A stretch of DNA of 64,000 bases from Romanomermis culicivorax (Eukaryota; Nematoda; Enoplea; Mermithida; Mermithidae): assembly GCA_963922205.1 (NCBI GenBank), contig CAWUHX010000031.1, forward strand, positions 930,001 to 994,000. The letters run 5' to 3'. The notes beneath the pieces were generated by a model. It saw nothing but the letters and a program-made list of their open reading frames with translations. It was not told where the DNA came from and did no database searches. Below, in pieces: positions 46,022 to 57,519 of this stretch. Made by a program: the position numbers and the translations under genes. Numbering within the stretch: the first letter of the stretch is position 1; every line of letters begins with the position of its first letter.

Positions 46022-48950
46022 TATGATAAGCAAAAAATTGACCCTACGTGAAAATCACACATATAGTGTAACATGATGCGCTGGGAACGAAAATGATATT
46101 CATTTTATGTGAAAATTAAAACTCGCATAGCTACAGTAAATCAAAAGTTGACAATTATCGATTTTTCGATTTTTGGCATACATTTCTTTCAACTTCTGCA
46201 AGTTTAGGTACGTCAAACATCGTGTTCTGAAAATTTACCCAATATTAGGCCGATAAATGGGCCACAATTTACTGTACGATTTATTAGTGTAAAGTACATA
46301 TTAAGAATACAGTGGTGCTCGAAACATCAAATTTTGAGAGCAAAAATTACCATTTTTTACAAAAATCACCTTATCTACCATTAAAGCTCAGAAGCACCAA
46401 AAAATTCCGCGTACAATAGATAGTTTACGATGTCTTCTACCTGCTGACAAAAAAATTACGGAAGTTCAAGTACTGCTAGCGGGTCACAGGCCTTGGAGTA
46501 TGAATATCATCTTATAATTGCATTTTCTGATAATTGCGACCTTAATAGTGGGAGAAGCGCAGCATGATAAATTTCATAAATAAGAATTTAGATTAAGTTT
46601 TGTATGCTGAATATCGAGATAATTCTCATATGGCATAAAAAATAAAAGTCGCATAGCTACAGTATCCAAAAGTTGGGAATTTTCGCCTTTTTAGCATTTT
46701 CCTGTCTATTCACGAGACTTAACATGTATTGGTGTGGATATGGCCTAGCTTCATGGTTAAACATTCATTAGGTGCGGAATAAAATTCTCTATAACATTGT
46801 GCAAAATATTTTCCATTATTTTGCGTTTTGCTTTTTTTATCAAGTTTTGAAGTGTTGAAAATGAGAAGACAAAAATGTTTATGAGGTGGGTTTTTCTATA
46901 AAAATGAATATATCCACTGCTGAAGCTCAAAAAGACCGATAACCTAACTGTGCCGGGGATAGTTCATGATGTCTCTTAAATGCCCACAAAAAATGGCAAA
47001 AGTTCACGTACTGCTAGGGCGTTAAATCGACAAAAATCTGATAATTATTTTAGTCGATAAAAATTGATTTGCAATTCTCCATCAACAAAAATTGGCTTTT
47101 TTGAAATTTTATGTTTCAGATTAAAGGATAAAGCATTGGGAATGGACATAAATAGAAGAGCAATGCATTACAAGCTTTTGAAGCAAAAATACTTTGAGTC
47201 GTATGATGTTGGGTCCATCTGGGTCATATAATGTTATGCCATTCAAATCTTCTGTTTCATATTCCTCACCTGAATCGTCTGCTTCAGTAATACAGTAGTA
47301 GGTTTCTCTGTGTTCAGGAAGGCGACTGAATTTTTTCCATGGTTGAAAGTTGCAACTTGTTGCACTAGTGGTGACACACTGAATGACACCCTGAAGGCGC
47401 CAAAGGTAGTACTTGCACTGTTAGAAACTCCTCTTTGGAAAACTAAATTTTGGCACATAGGTCTGGTGATAATTTCAGCATCAAACTTTTGTTTTATATG
47501 ATTTCCTTCATCAATTATTTCTGCAGAAACTGCCTCTGCTTTGTTCGAATGTTTTACATGTTATTTGGCTTTTGAGACCCTATACCTCTTTTTTAAAAAA
47601 TACAAAAAATTACAGTTTCCAAATATGTGACAAGTTGCAGGTTTCTGGTCATTGGAAGCAACTCGTCTTCGTGAAGACCAACAAGCCTACTACTTGCTGA
47701 AGCAAACGATTTATGTGACGCAGAAGCTATAAAATATCCTAAGCTATGATCTGAGTTTGTATATGGGAAGTGATTTACTCCAAAGCGACACTGCTTCAAG
47801 TCAGATGTTTTGTTTTTTTCTTTATGTCTGCTCCTAATACTTTAAGATCATCTAATCTCAAATACAAAATTTTGAGAAAACCCAACTTTTGTTGATCAAG
47901 CATTGAGAATCAAAATTTATCAACTAAAATAGTTTTTGTTTTTTTGTAGATTTAACCCATTTAACCCCACATCAAGTTTTATAATTTTTCATTGGCAACT
48001 AAAAGACATTGTGGACTATCCACTGCATGAAGACATTTTCTGTTCTTTTGAACTTAAGCAGTAGAAACAGTCATTTCTGTGGAAATCATCAAATTTTCAA
48101 CCATTTTTATCGTCTTATTTTCGACATTTTAAATCTTATTCAAAAGTTTAAAATGCAAAATGGGAAAAAACTTCATACCACACTATAGAACATTATATTC
48201 AGCATATAATGAATGCTCAACCACAAAGCTAGGTCATGTCTACGCCAATGCATCTTAAATTTTGTGAAAAGACTGAAAGAAGTCGTAAAATGCGAAAATT
48301 GCCAACTTTGGGGTACCGTAGCAACGCGAATCTCAGTTTTATGCAAGATGAGCATTACATTAATATTTAGCATAGGAAATTTGTTCTAGTGTCTCATTTT
48401 TGAAATTTATCAAGCTGTAATTCTCCCACGATTGATGTCGTGATTATTAGAAAATGCAATTTGGTATTCATACTCCAAGTCCTGTGACCCTCTAGCAGTA
48501 CAAGAATTTCCGTCATTTTTTGTCAGCAGGTAGAAGACATCGTAAACTGTCTATTGTTTAGGGATTTTTTTGTGCTTCTGAGCTTTAATAGTAGATAAAA
48601 AGATTTTTGTGAAAAAATAACAATCATTGCACTCAAAATTTGATGTTTCGAGCACCACTGTATTATTAATACGTACTTCACACTAATGAATCCTACGGTA
48701 AACTGTGGTCCATTCATTGGCCTGATAATGGGTAAATTTTCAGAACACGATGCTTGACGTTTCTAAACTTGAAAAAGTTGAAAGAAGTGTATGTCAAAAA
48801 TCGAAAAAATCGTAAAATGCCAACTTTTGTGTCGCTGTAGCTATCGAGTTTTGATTTTCAGACAAAACGAATGTCATTTTCTTTCCTAGCGCATCAAGTT
48901 ACACCAAGTGTGTGATTTTCAGCTAGGGTTAATTTTTTACTTATCACAAC
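46022..48950. mobile_element. 2.9-kb foldback element with about 1-kb arms
   Basis: The left arm (46022-47105) and right arm (47875-48950) are imperfect inverted repeats: GATAAGCAAAAAATTGACCC versus GGGTTAATTTTTTACTTATC at the tips, GTGGTGCTCGAAACATCAAA versus its inverse near 48640, and CTACCTGCTGACAAAAAAAT versus its inverse near 48520. Each arm is itself a two-unit duplication (TACTGCTAG ends at 46485 and 47022). The core (47110-47870) has minus-strand coding-like segments. The arms are related to those of the element at 22590-25395. Confidence 0.8.
47110..47460 (-). pseudogene. Coding-like remnant in the core of the 2.9-kb foldback
   Basis: On the minus strand, two overlapping frames look coding. 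One has TFGAFRVSFSVSPLVQQVAT; the other, further downstream, has FSRLPEHRETYYCITEADDS, then GEEYETEDLNGITLYDPDG. A frameshift near 47330 would join them. The acidic stretch resembles the N-terminal part of transposases, but no family can be named. Confidence 0.3.
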
Positions 48951-49011
48951 TGAGCTGAATGCTCTCAGAAATCGCATCTTAAAACATGTTGTACATTGAA
49001 TATACTTACAG

Positions 49012-49570
49012 TGCAACACCATGTGTTATAAGGCCTTATTTATAAAATAGGACTACATTATAACACTGACCTATGTTACATTTTTCATATATAACCTATG
49101 ATGGGATATGTTATAACACATGATATGCTATAACATAAGATTATTATAAAACAGGATATGTTATTTGGAAAAAATTTATATATGTTATGACATCAGATTC
49201 CTTATAACATGGGATATGCTCTAACATGACATATGCTACAACATGGGATATGTTATAACACAGGGTATGCTATAATATAAGATATTCTATAATATAGGAT
49301 ATGCTATAACGTGGGATATGTTATAACATCCTATAACATGGATCCTATAACATGGGATAGGATACAATATCCATTTATGTTACATCATCAGGTATGTTAT
49401 AGTGTGGGATATGCTATAACATTGAACTCGTTATTACATGAGATATGTTAGAACATGGTATATGTTTTAAAATGGGATACTTTATAACATGAGATATGTA
49501 TAGCACAGGATATGTTATAACATGGGATATATTATAATCTATGATATGTTATAACATATATATCTCTTAG
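49012..49570. repeat. Satellite-like repeat, TATAACATGGGATATGT unit
   Basis: About 30 degenerate copies of a 17-20-nt AT-rich unit (ATGTTATAACATGGGATATG) over 560 bp. The unit is partly self-complementary (TTATAACAT), so the strand could form cruciforms. No ORF. Confidence 0.93.
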
Positions 49571-49843
49571 AAGATGTGAGCATCGTGGGCCATAATCAGA
49601 GTGGTTCCAATGGGGGGTGAACTGGACTGCAGCCCAGGGCTGCTAAGAATTTAGGGCCACTAAAACATTTTTAGTTTAAAGAATGCCTTGTTAGTTTTCC
49701 ATTGTTGTATGCAAACAGTACAAAGTAGTAAATCACCTACCTAAAATTGTGTTGTGTATGATAAATATTGAAAAATTGAGGGCCCCTAAACTTGAGTTTG
49801 GCTGGGACTGCTAAAATGCTAAGAACGGCCCTGGCTTCAATAT
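49571..49843. other. Unique spacer, no gene seen
   Basis: Moderately AT-rich with no exon evidence. Confidence 0.4.
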
Positions 49844-50090
49844 CTATAATCCGTTTTTTATAAAATGCTTGCAAATAGAAGTGACACAAATCAATATCAT
49901 CGTAAAAAACATTTACATAGAGTTCTTGGTGTAAAATTTTTCACTCGAAAAATTGTTAGGTGTTAGTTCAGTATGCTTACAAAGTTCCATCCCTCTACGA
50001 TGTATTGTTCATGAGAAAATCGTAAAATCTGAAATACTACCTGCTTACCACTCTCATTATTCAGAAGCATTTAAAAAAACAGACGATTAT
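49844..50090. mobile_element. MITE family 1 copy
   Basis: CTATAATCCGTTTTTTATAA at the left; AGAAGCATTTAAAAAAACAG at the right. Confidence 0.82.
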
Positions 50091-50807
50091 TTTTATTTCT
50101 TATTTTTTATTTGATGATTTTTTTAGAATATTTCCAGACAAATATTGAAACAGAAATTTTGATTGATGATTCAGATTAATCTGACTGTTGGGGATTTACT
50201 TGCTATCACAAGTATACCAATCTATGAAAAACATTGGGAACGATGTCAGTGAAGGATAGATGGCAGTGGATTCATTCTTTCATGACTTAGTTTAGTATCC
50301 TGCGAATCATCCCTCACACAACATTGCTATTGTGAAGTGCCCAAAAACTTCAGAAACTTTAACTTTCTACTGCCCGACTTAAAAAAGTGTCTAGCATTTG
50401 TGAGTCCTTTCTTTGAAAGTCATTCATTATGAATGAGTACAATTCAAGAGTAAATTTCACAGTGAGAAGCTAGAGTAGACAGGCTGTATGGGGCACAAAA
50501 CTCCAACACTCCAGCTTGACTGCCTGAAACATGCGGCTTTTTAGATTAGTGGCTGGATCAGACATATAATCACTTTGATATTGTGATGTGTAGCAGAGTA
50601 GTGAGGGCCTTCAGCACATGGACACGAAAAGGTCTACACCATCAGTAATGAATTTATAATGGCATAGGATTTTGCGTCAAAAAGCTCCATCCCACACATG
50701 TGCAAAATTTTGCAATTGGGTGAAGCAACAATTTGATAAAAAGAAAAGTGATTTATTCATTCTTATACTTATGGTAGAGTGTGCATCACTTGTGCATGAA
50801 AACATTG
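50091..50807. other. Intergenic, different texture
   Basis: Less AT-rich than the rest of the window. The plus ORF starting at 50672 runs into the element at 50811 and has no recognisable domain. Confidence 0.35.
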
Positions 50808-50810
50808 TTA

Positions 50811-51658
50811 GGGGCCAACTATACTTTGCTGTATGGCACCATATGGCACCATACAGTGCCGTGTAGGTATAGCAGCTACTTATCATTCCCATTTACTTAT
50901 CATCATTTACCATTGTAGGGTGCTGTGCAGCATGAAGTATAGCAGCCACTCATCAGGTGTCATACAGCACTACATGGTGTGTGTGTCAGAGGGTCATTCC
51001 TCTGACCTTTGATCCTCTATTATCATACATTTTATTTCTAAAGCTCTTTGTTGTTAGAGTAGGTTCACTTTTCATTGGGTAAACAAATATGTCAAAACAG
51101 TTTGTGTTATACTATTCTTGGTACTAAAACAAATGGATGAAAAAGTTTTGCATAGTATTTTTGCAGTTAATGTTTGGCGTCATTTTGCCATTTTATTCAT
51201 TCTGATATTATTTTTAATTCATTGCCAGTCCTATCATCTGCAGTGACAGCATGTCACTATTGGTTTGCATAGTTTTGGTGCACTCCACCAGTGACATCTC
51301 TTTTCAATGCTCCATTACCACTGGGGGCTTTTCAATTATTGGTGGGCACTTTTGGTGCTTGTTCAGCCTTCATCCCTTTTCAGTCTATTTGTTTTTGACT
51401 TGCAGTAGGCTGCCCTAGGCCGAGTTTGTCCTGTGAAAAGTGTTCATACCTCTTGTGTACTGGCTGCACTGTATTTTGTTGTTCATTGTTGCCTTACCTT
51501 TGTTTGTGTTCTTTTCAATAATAATCCCTGTCATTCAACATCCAACTATTTATACCTACTGTAGCTCAGTAATTCCCACACGTGTGGCGAAGTATAGCCG
51601 CTCAATGTGGTGCCATACGGCACCCTGTGGCGCCATACGGCAAAGTATAGTTGGCCCC
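50811..51658. mobile_element. 848-bp TIR element with TTA target duplication
   Basis: The left end GGGGCCAACTATACTTTGCT and the right end (inverse) GGGGCCAACTATACTTTGCC match over about 30 bp, continuing GTATGGCGCCA. The element is flanked by TTA at 50808-50810 and 51659-51661. A 3-bp TWA duplication is typical of PIF/Harbinger elements. The interior shows no transposase, so it is probably non-autonomous. Confidence 0.88.
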
Positions 51659-51661
51659 TTA

Positions 51662-53009
51662 TAGTTATCTTTCCATCAAGTTAACAGGGATACTGCACCT
51701 GCCAAAATTGACACAGATATTCATTTATATGTTAGTATTACTTGTGCCGTAAGCAGAAGTGGGCGCCAGACATTGGACTCCACTTATTACCAAGACTGCT
51801 CTCACCCCTCCTGCATAGTATTACAGTGAGTTCTTATTGTCTTTTGTAGTAGCCTGCAGGAAGTATCTGAGGCAATTGATTGTTTTGTGAATGCATGCTA
51901 GCATGCTAGTTTCAGTTCCAGCCTCAGCAAACATCAGTTTGGCTGTGCCTGAAGGTTGTGTATAGTCACTTTTGCACAGTACTGACTGGCCTTTACTCAT
52001 GGGAAACTCTATGGAGTGATCTGCAGTAATAAGCCGTGTACGAGCCAGTAGCATCTTTAGTTATATTGATGTTTTTTGCTGATTGCTGATGTTTTGGACG
52101 AAAGCAGAGATCTAAACATAATAGTGGCACATAAGAATCAAAAATATACAACCAAAATTTTCCAGGTGAAAGGACCAAGGGAGACTCTTACAAAAAATTT
52201 TGGACAGTAGTTGCAAGGTGCAAAAGTTACCCACAAGAAGACCAATTTTGAGTGTAAAACCTTATTTTTGACCATTAGTTGTCAATTTCTAGAATTTCAG
52301 GTCAAGGGTAAATTGGAGGTAAATGATTATTTTGAAAATTCCAGGTAGGAGTTTTTGATGTTTGAGGTAGGAGGGCTAACCCACCTCTACCTCCCCTACC
52401 TATTTGCTTCTATGAGAAACTCGGGGAAAAATTTTCATAGGATAAAAGGGGATTTTTTCAATATGTCATCTTGATCTTTTAAGAGGAATCCTAACTTTTA
52501 TGTGATCTCGATGCACTTGAAAAGTAAGTCAAACATTGAAAAAATCTTACATCTTGAAATCTTTGCAATCCATCTGGAAAAAATTTTGCGCATTATTTTC
52601 TAAGATAACCAATTTTTAAATGCTTTCAAATTTTTCATCCATCCCTTCTCTTTGTAAATAAAAGTTAAATACATTTGAAAGATAAATGAACCTGTTATGT
52701 GTATAATAAAAGCAAAATAAACAACAATAGGATCAACTGTAGAGAAATTGAGTAAAACTCACACATTTCAGTAAAGGTATGCAGGATCATGCAACGTATT
52801 CTAGATGTGTGATATATTCATTTACGGTGTCTTAAGAGGAGCCAAAGATAAATCCCACAAAAAATCTCGGTGGGAAGAGGGAAAAATGCGTTCACATAAT
52901 CATTTTATCATGGGGCTATATGCCTTCAAATCTGAGATTCTAAGATACTTCTCATTACATACTCGAGGTGTATTCAGCAGATTTTTTTCAAGTGACATTC
53001 CTCAGTCCT
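51662..53009. other. Intergenic, no gene recognised
   Basis: Minus-strand frames at 51821-52178 have fair composition (e.g. MSKGQSVLCKSDYTQPSGTA) but are broken and carry no known domain; possibly transposon-derived. The rest is AT-rich. Confidence 0.35.
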
Positions 53010-54000
53010 CAGGTCCTATGTTGGTGCCTAAATCCAATGTTCAACCAAACTCCATTCCAATCCCATTTGGAATTTGGGTCGTTTTGGGTCACTATTCTTG
53101 GGTTTGTTTCGGTGGTGGTGCTAAACATAACAAAACCCAAAATTTTTTGTTGTCCCACCACTTTTATGTCCTTTTATTTGATTTGCACGATCTTGAATTT
53201 TCAAAAATTAATTGAATGATTGGTATTTATATAGTAGAAACTCAAAACAGCCACAGGTACAATTGAATGAAAAAATTTTTTTGTTTAACAAGCCCCATTG
53301 ATGCATGTGGATCATTTTGAGAGATTTTACTTGGAATGAAGCTTATTTTGTAAAGTAGATGACGAAAATATATCTTGAAGGGATGCTGATCGTCTGTTTT
53401 ACAAAGTGATATTTTCAACTTTTCTGGATGTTAGAAATTTTTTATCATTTCCTTCACTTCTGCAAATGTTAAGAATGGTAACTCTTCTCATCATGTCGGC
53501 ATCATTAGGGCCTGAAGATGAAGAAACCGTTCAGATTACTCTGAAGTTGCAGAATTAGTCAAGAAACTCTCGATGGAAAATTCTGTTTCAGTTAGGTTGG
53601 TGGGAATTGAAATCAGATAATTATCCATGGCTAGCAGCTTTAGCTGGAAAATATTTGGCCATCCATGTGACAAATGTGGTGAGTGAGTTTATTTTTAGCA
53701 GTGCAGGACAAACTGTCACTGATTCAAGATCATACTTAGCTCCAGAAACTGCTCAGAATGTATTGCTGATCCACTATAAAGGTTGATTTTAGCCCATTTC
53801 GTGTCGTGGCTTTTGATGTTTGAAATAAAAATGCTGTTGTCGTTTTAGAATTTTTTGAGAAGTTTTGGGTTGCGTTGGGTCTGATTTTGAAAAGTGACTG
53901 GGATTTGGGTTGATTCCTGTGAGTTTGGGTTTGGGCTGGATCAGAAGTTGACCAAACTTAAGTTGCATTGGGCCACAAATTTGACCCAATGCAGGACCTG
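53010..54000. mobile_element. hAT-type element remnant, 991 bp
   Basis: The left end CAGGTCCTATGTTGG at 53010 is mirrored by CCCAATGCAGGACCTG ending at 54000. Between them lie the C-terminal end of an hAT transposase (53595-53786) and an AATAAA. No 8-bp target duplication is visible, so the ends may be shifted or a flank was altered. The composite SINE insertion begins directly after it. Confidence 0.65.
53595..53786 (+). pseudogene. hAT transposase, C-terminal dimerisation domain fragment
   Basis: The frame GWWELKSDNYPWLAALAGKY then LAIHVTNVVSEFIFSSAGQT and VTDSRSYLAPETAQNVLLIH ends in TGA at 53786. It shows the hAT C-terminal signature: W-W ... Y-P-x-L-A-x-L-A-x-x-Y-L-x-I ... T-x-V-x-S-E-x-x-F-S-x-A-G ... 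R-x-x-L-x-P. The upstream frame (around 53507-53560) is shifted and contains stops. Catalytic residues are not visible, so it is a dead copy. Confidence 0.85.
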
Positions 54001-54062
54001 ATGTAATGAAAATTATATGGAATTTTCAGAGTGAAAATAAATTCGAAAAATCAGGGTGTAGC

Positions 54063-54119
54063 CAGGAGTCGAACCTGAGTTACCAGCATTCTGAGCTGAT
54101 GTCCTCACCTCTAGACCAC
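54063..54119 (-). other. tRNA-like promoter (A and B boxes) of SINE unit
   Basis: On the minus strand, TGGTCTAGAGG (54119-54109, A box) and GGTTCGACTCC (54075-54065, B box) are correctly ordered for RNA polymerase III. The acceptor and anticodon arms do not fold properly, so this is not a functional tRNA. Confidence 0.6.
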
Positions 54120-54168
54120 CACTGTTGAGGCAACCTGCTCCCGCTACTCGGGGCTTCAGTAAAAGTTA

Positions 54169-54242
54169 GGCTCGGTCGGGGACTTGAACACAGGACCTTG
54201 CCACTACCATTCGCATGCTCTAACCAACTGAGCCAACCAAGC
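54169..54242 (-). other. tRNA-like sequence, 74 nt (tRNA-Thr-like, degenerate)
   Basis: On the minus strand GCTTGGTTGGCTCAGTTGGT followed by TAGAGC gives a good D arm and A box. An anticodon loop ATGGTAG would read GGT, and the GTTCAAGTCC B box is followed by an ACCGAGC acceptor half pairing with GCTTGGT. The T stem has two mismatches and the anticodon stem one. It lies inside the SINE composite, so it is the tRNA-derived head of a SINE or a pseudo-tRNA. Confidence 0.55.
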
Positions 54243-54834
54243 AACAGGAAAGGCGCACTCTTTTTGCAACAATTCGTAGTTGAGGTGGCTGCTTTGGCCA
54301 CTCTAGACACCAGGCCACGAAGTGAACCCAGATTAAGGCGCTCCCCTTCACTACGATTTTTAGCATACAACTCTAATGCTTGGTGGTCGTGAACCTATGA
54401 CCATTGGAAAGTATCAGCATACCTGCTGCTTTGAACTGCCGGCCAATGCAGTTACTGACTTTTTTTAGAAATGAAAATTGTATAGAATTTTTTGGAGTGA
54501 AAATAAAGAGTTGTATGCTAAAAATCGTAGCCAAGGGGAGCACCTTTATCTGGGTTCACCTCGTGGTGTGATAGTCCAGTGGTGAGGACATCAGCCCAGA
54601 ATACTGGTAACCCAGCTACACCCTAATTTTTCAAATTTATTTTCACTCCAAAATTCCTTATAATTTTCATTTCTAAAAAACCAGTAACTTCGTTGGTCGG
54701 CAATTCAAAGCAGCAGGTATGCTGCTACTTGACAAAGGTTGTAGATTCATGACCACCAAGCGTTGGAGTTGTATGCTAAAAATTGTAGCCAAGGGGAGCA
54801 TCTTAATCTGGTTTCACCTCGTGGACCTGATGTA

Positions 54835-55963
54835 GGCCGACATTACATGTGATGGCTCACTTGGTGATTTGCTGGAAGTTATTGCTTGTTTGTACGCTTG
54901 GACAGTTGAATTTCCATAAATTCTGATATAGTGTCATTCGTCATAACTCTTACTAAACAACAGCTGCACGTTGCCCGGGTGATATTGGCATCGCGGTGGA
55001 TCATCGGGGGAAACAAAAATAGCAGCAATCAGTAATAGAAACGATAGTACGTGAGGAGTATTCATAATTATTACGAAAATGAATTTTTTCTCCCCTTTTT
55101 ACATGGCTATAGTTACTTCTTATCTTTTGTTATCAGTAAACTGAAAACAATATGTCTATTGAATGTGTATGGCGACAGTGAAATTCACTGGAGAAAGTTA
55201 GCCAAAATCCATCAAAATGTTGGATTTTCTCAAATTACCAATTTTTTATATACAGGATGGAAGAACGCTTTTCGAGAAGTGATTCAACTCAACACATAAG
55301 ATACAATTTCTATTTGATTCGATTTGGCTCATGATAATTAATATAAATGTGCTTTCCAGGTGGAAATTTTTAGTGGGTCAAGCTTCAGCAATGATCGCCA
55401 TTACAATGGTGCTTGCGATCGGAAGAGAATTTTTAACCAATCTCTAGAACGGGTCTCCACCGGTTCATATTCATTTCAACTGTCTATCACTGTTTGGGGT
55501 CGCGTGGGCAGGACAAATTGAAGCATTAAGATATAATCTCTATTGACTATAATGTACTGAATGGAAAATACAATAATTGTACACCTGCGTCAGTCTGAAG
55601 GTTGGTCTGTGGTTAACTTATCCACTGCGGAGATTAAAGGTTATCATTATTTATGTTATGTAAAATGTTATTGAGGATAATAGGTTGTCTTATGGTTGAA
55701 GGTTGTAACAACGTTACTGTAGCAGTTAGTGTTCCAAAAGATATATTTTTGTATCCTTTTTTACAAGATAAAGATAAAGTGCTATTTTCTTATCTTTATC
55801 TTTTTGTTTTAAAAAAGTTCATCTTTATCTCTATCTTTATTTTTTTGACGCTGTCTATCTTGCTTAAAAAGGTAAGAATGTTTATTTTATAAAAGAGCTT
55901 CCAAAATTTACTCTTTTTACGAATCATGGCAAAATCAATTTTTTGGTAAATCGATAATTTTGA
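54835..55963. other. Intergenic with AAAGATA microsatellite; no gene
   Basis: AT-rich. At 55765-55860 there is a TATCTTTATCTTT/AAGATAAAGATAA tract whose mirror at 57345-57455 resembles it. Plus ORFs at 55051-55299 and 55653-55892 have no support. Confidence 0.4.
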
Positions 55964-56475
55964 TTACGACAACGTAAAAAGTTTTCCAGAAAAAAAGCGG
56001 AAAAATGATGATACCCACATAATGCAAAACATATATTGTAATACTGATAAAAATCTGAAAAGTTGAAACATTAACAAAAGGTGACTACAGTACCATAATA
56101 AGTTCGAAAAGACAGCGGTCTTGTGTCCACTTAACAGCTTCGGGAATTGTTGTCGTGACCAAGTATAATTTTTTGAAACGAAAATCGCAACGATCGGAAA
56201 AAGCACGAATAATATTGGCCATATTAAAAATACAAATAGAAAAGCGACTAAATAGTACACACTTAATGTTTCATGGTCAATATATTTGATTGCACTGATC
56301 AGTGGCATATTCGCAATCAGCATAATTGCTTTGCCCATAACATTGATCACAAATATGCAAATTGCGGCGAAAAAAAGTTTTATAGAACACCCCGTTTCCA
56401 GTCAAAATATTCGATTTTACAGAACACACACATATTCGTAAATTTCGAAAAATCTTTGAAAAAATTCCGGGCCAT
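55964..56475 (-). pseudogene. Hydrophobic multi-pass protein gene with two apparent frameshifts
   Basis: On the minus strand an ATG at 56475 opens MARNFFKDFSKFTNMCVF-C-K-I-E-Y-F-D-W-K-R. The frame then breaks at a GGGG run and again at a TTTTTTT run (about 56395-56370), after which a long frame reads FAAICIFVINVMGKAIMLIA ... YYLVAFLFVFLIWPILFVLF ... VAIFVSKNYTWSRQQFPKLL, with a last hydrophobic part to the stop at 55964. Three or four membrane segments are predicted. The small number of breaks, both at homopolymers, fits either a young pseudogene or uncorrected sequencing indels. No family named. An intron is an alternative explanation, but no consistent splice pair was found. Confidence 0.5.
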
Positions 56476-56872
56476 CACTCCATAACTGTCAATTTTTTCA
56501 GTTTTCCCTGATTAGTTTTTTCACTTTAAAATGCTCATAGATGCTTTAATAAGGCATTTAAGCTTTTCAAATTATTTTGATATACTTAGAGCCAGTATTT
56601 CTACAACATTAAGGAAGCAATTGAAATTTTCGAGTCTGAAGTCGTTTGCAAGCATAGTAAAACAACTTTCCCAGAGAACCACCCAGGAGCATATTGACGT
56701 TGAACTACGCTAAAAATCTTCTGTTAATGTATCTACTATCAAAATTATGAAACGTCAATGACTTCGAGACAGTTTTCTACCTCGTTAGCCGATTGAAAAC
56801 ATCAGCTGACTGCTGAAGTCTGAACACCATTTTGAGCCGAATGAATTGAAGCTTAACATATGGAATAAATTG

Positions 56873-57110
56873 TATACTCCATTCGTTTTGAAATGATCGA
56901 TACAGCGGGCAGAGTTTCATCAAACGCAGCCCTACTAAGGATCAGGAAATAAATTTCGATAATATTGAAATAATTGAAAAGAGTGATCATCAAAGACCTT
57001 GTATCATGAAGGAAAAATTTATTAATTAGAATCAAAAAGCATTCCATAATTTTGAATAAAATTTTGGCTACAACCTCGATGCATCAATCATTTCAAAATG
57101 AATGGAGTAC
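56873..57110. mobile_element. MITE family 2 copy
   Basis: TATACTCCATTCGTTTTGAA at the left; inverse ending AAATGAATGGAGTAC at the right. Confidence 0.88.
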
Positions 57111-57339
57111 AGTTATGATCATCCGAAAACTTTTCAGGCGCCTCCTGCAGGAAAGACGGGTGATTTGAATCAAGTCTATGAATCTTCATGCTAGCTGATC
57201 ACAAAGATGGCAACAGTCGAATTTCCTTGCAAAATAAGGTTTCTATTTTCAGTTTCCTTGTGGTAATTTAATTATTTACGCAGTTTAATTGATTTTCAAT
57301 TGTTTTTTGGAAATAAACTATCCTGATTAATGTTAAATG

Positions 57340-57460
57340 TATGTTATCCTTATCTTTTATCTTTCTCTTTTTGATTTTTCTATCTTTATCCTTATCTTTT
57401 AAAAAGATAAGTTTGTATCTCTGTCCTATCTTGCTTTTTATCTTGCTGAAATTTCTCATC
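57340..57460. repeat. TATCTTT/AAAGATA microsatellite
   Basis: Short runs of TATCTTTATC and AAAAGATAAG in both orientations. Confidence 0.7.
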
Positions 57461-57519
57461 TTTTTGAAAACTAGTGATAGTAGGCAAAAAAATATAAAAG
57501 TGGAATTCGTCGAACATCG

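Larger units (their letters stand above)
54006..54822. mobile_element. Inverted composite of tRNA-derived SINE units with 12-bp target duplication
   Basis: The insertion is flanked by GGACCTGATGTA at 53994-54005 and 54823-54834. The left half in minus orientation (54006-54450) and the right half in plus orientation (54470-54822) are inverted copies of one unit (AATTTTCAGAGTGAAAATAA / TTATTTTCACTCCAAAATTC, and GATGTCCTCACC / GGTGAGGACATC). Each unit has tRNA-like A- and B-box sequence. The 12-bp duplication fits L1/RTE-type target-primed insertion. Confidence 0.8.

Noticed and set aside
54169..54242. Genuine tRNA-Thr gene
   Set aside because: T-stem and anticodon-stem mismatches and its place inside a SINE composite with a target duplication argue for a tRNA-derived element.
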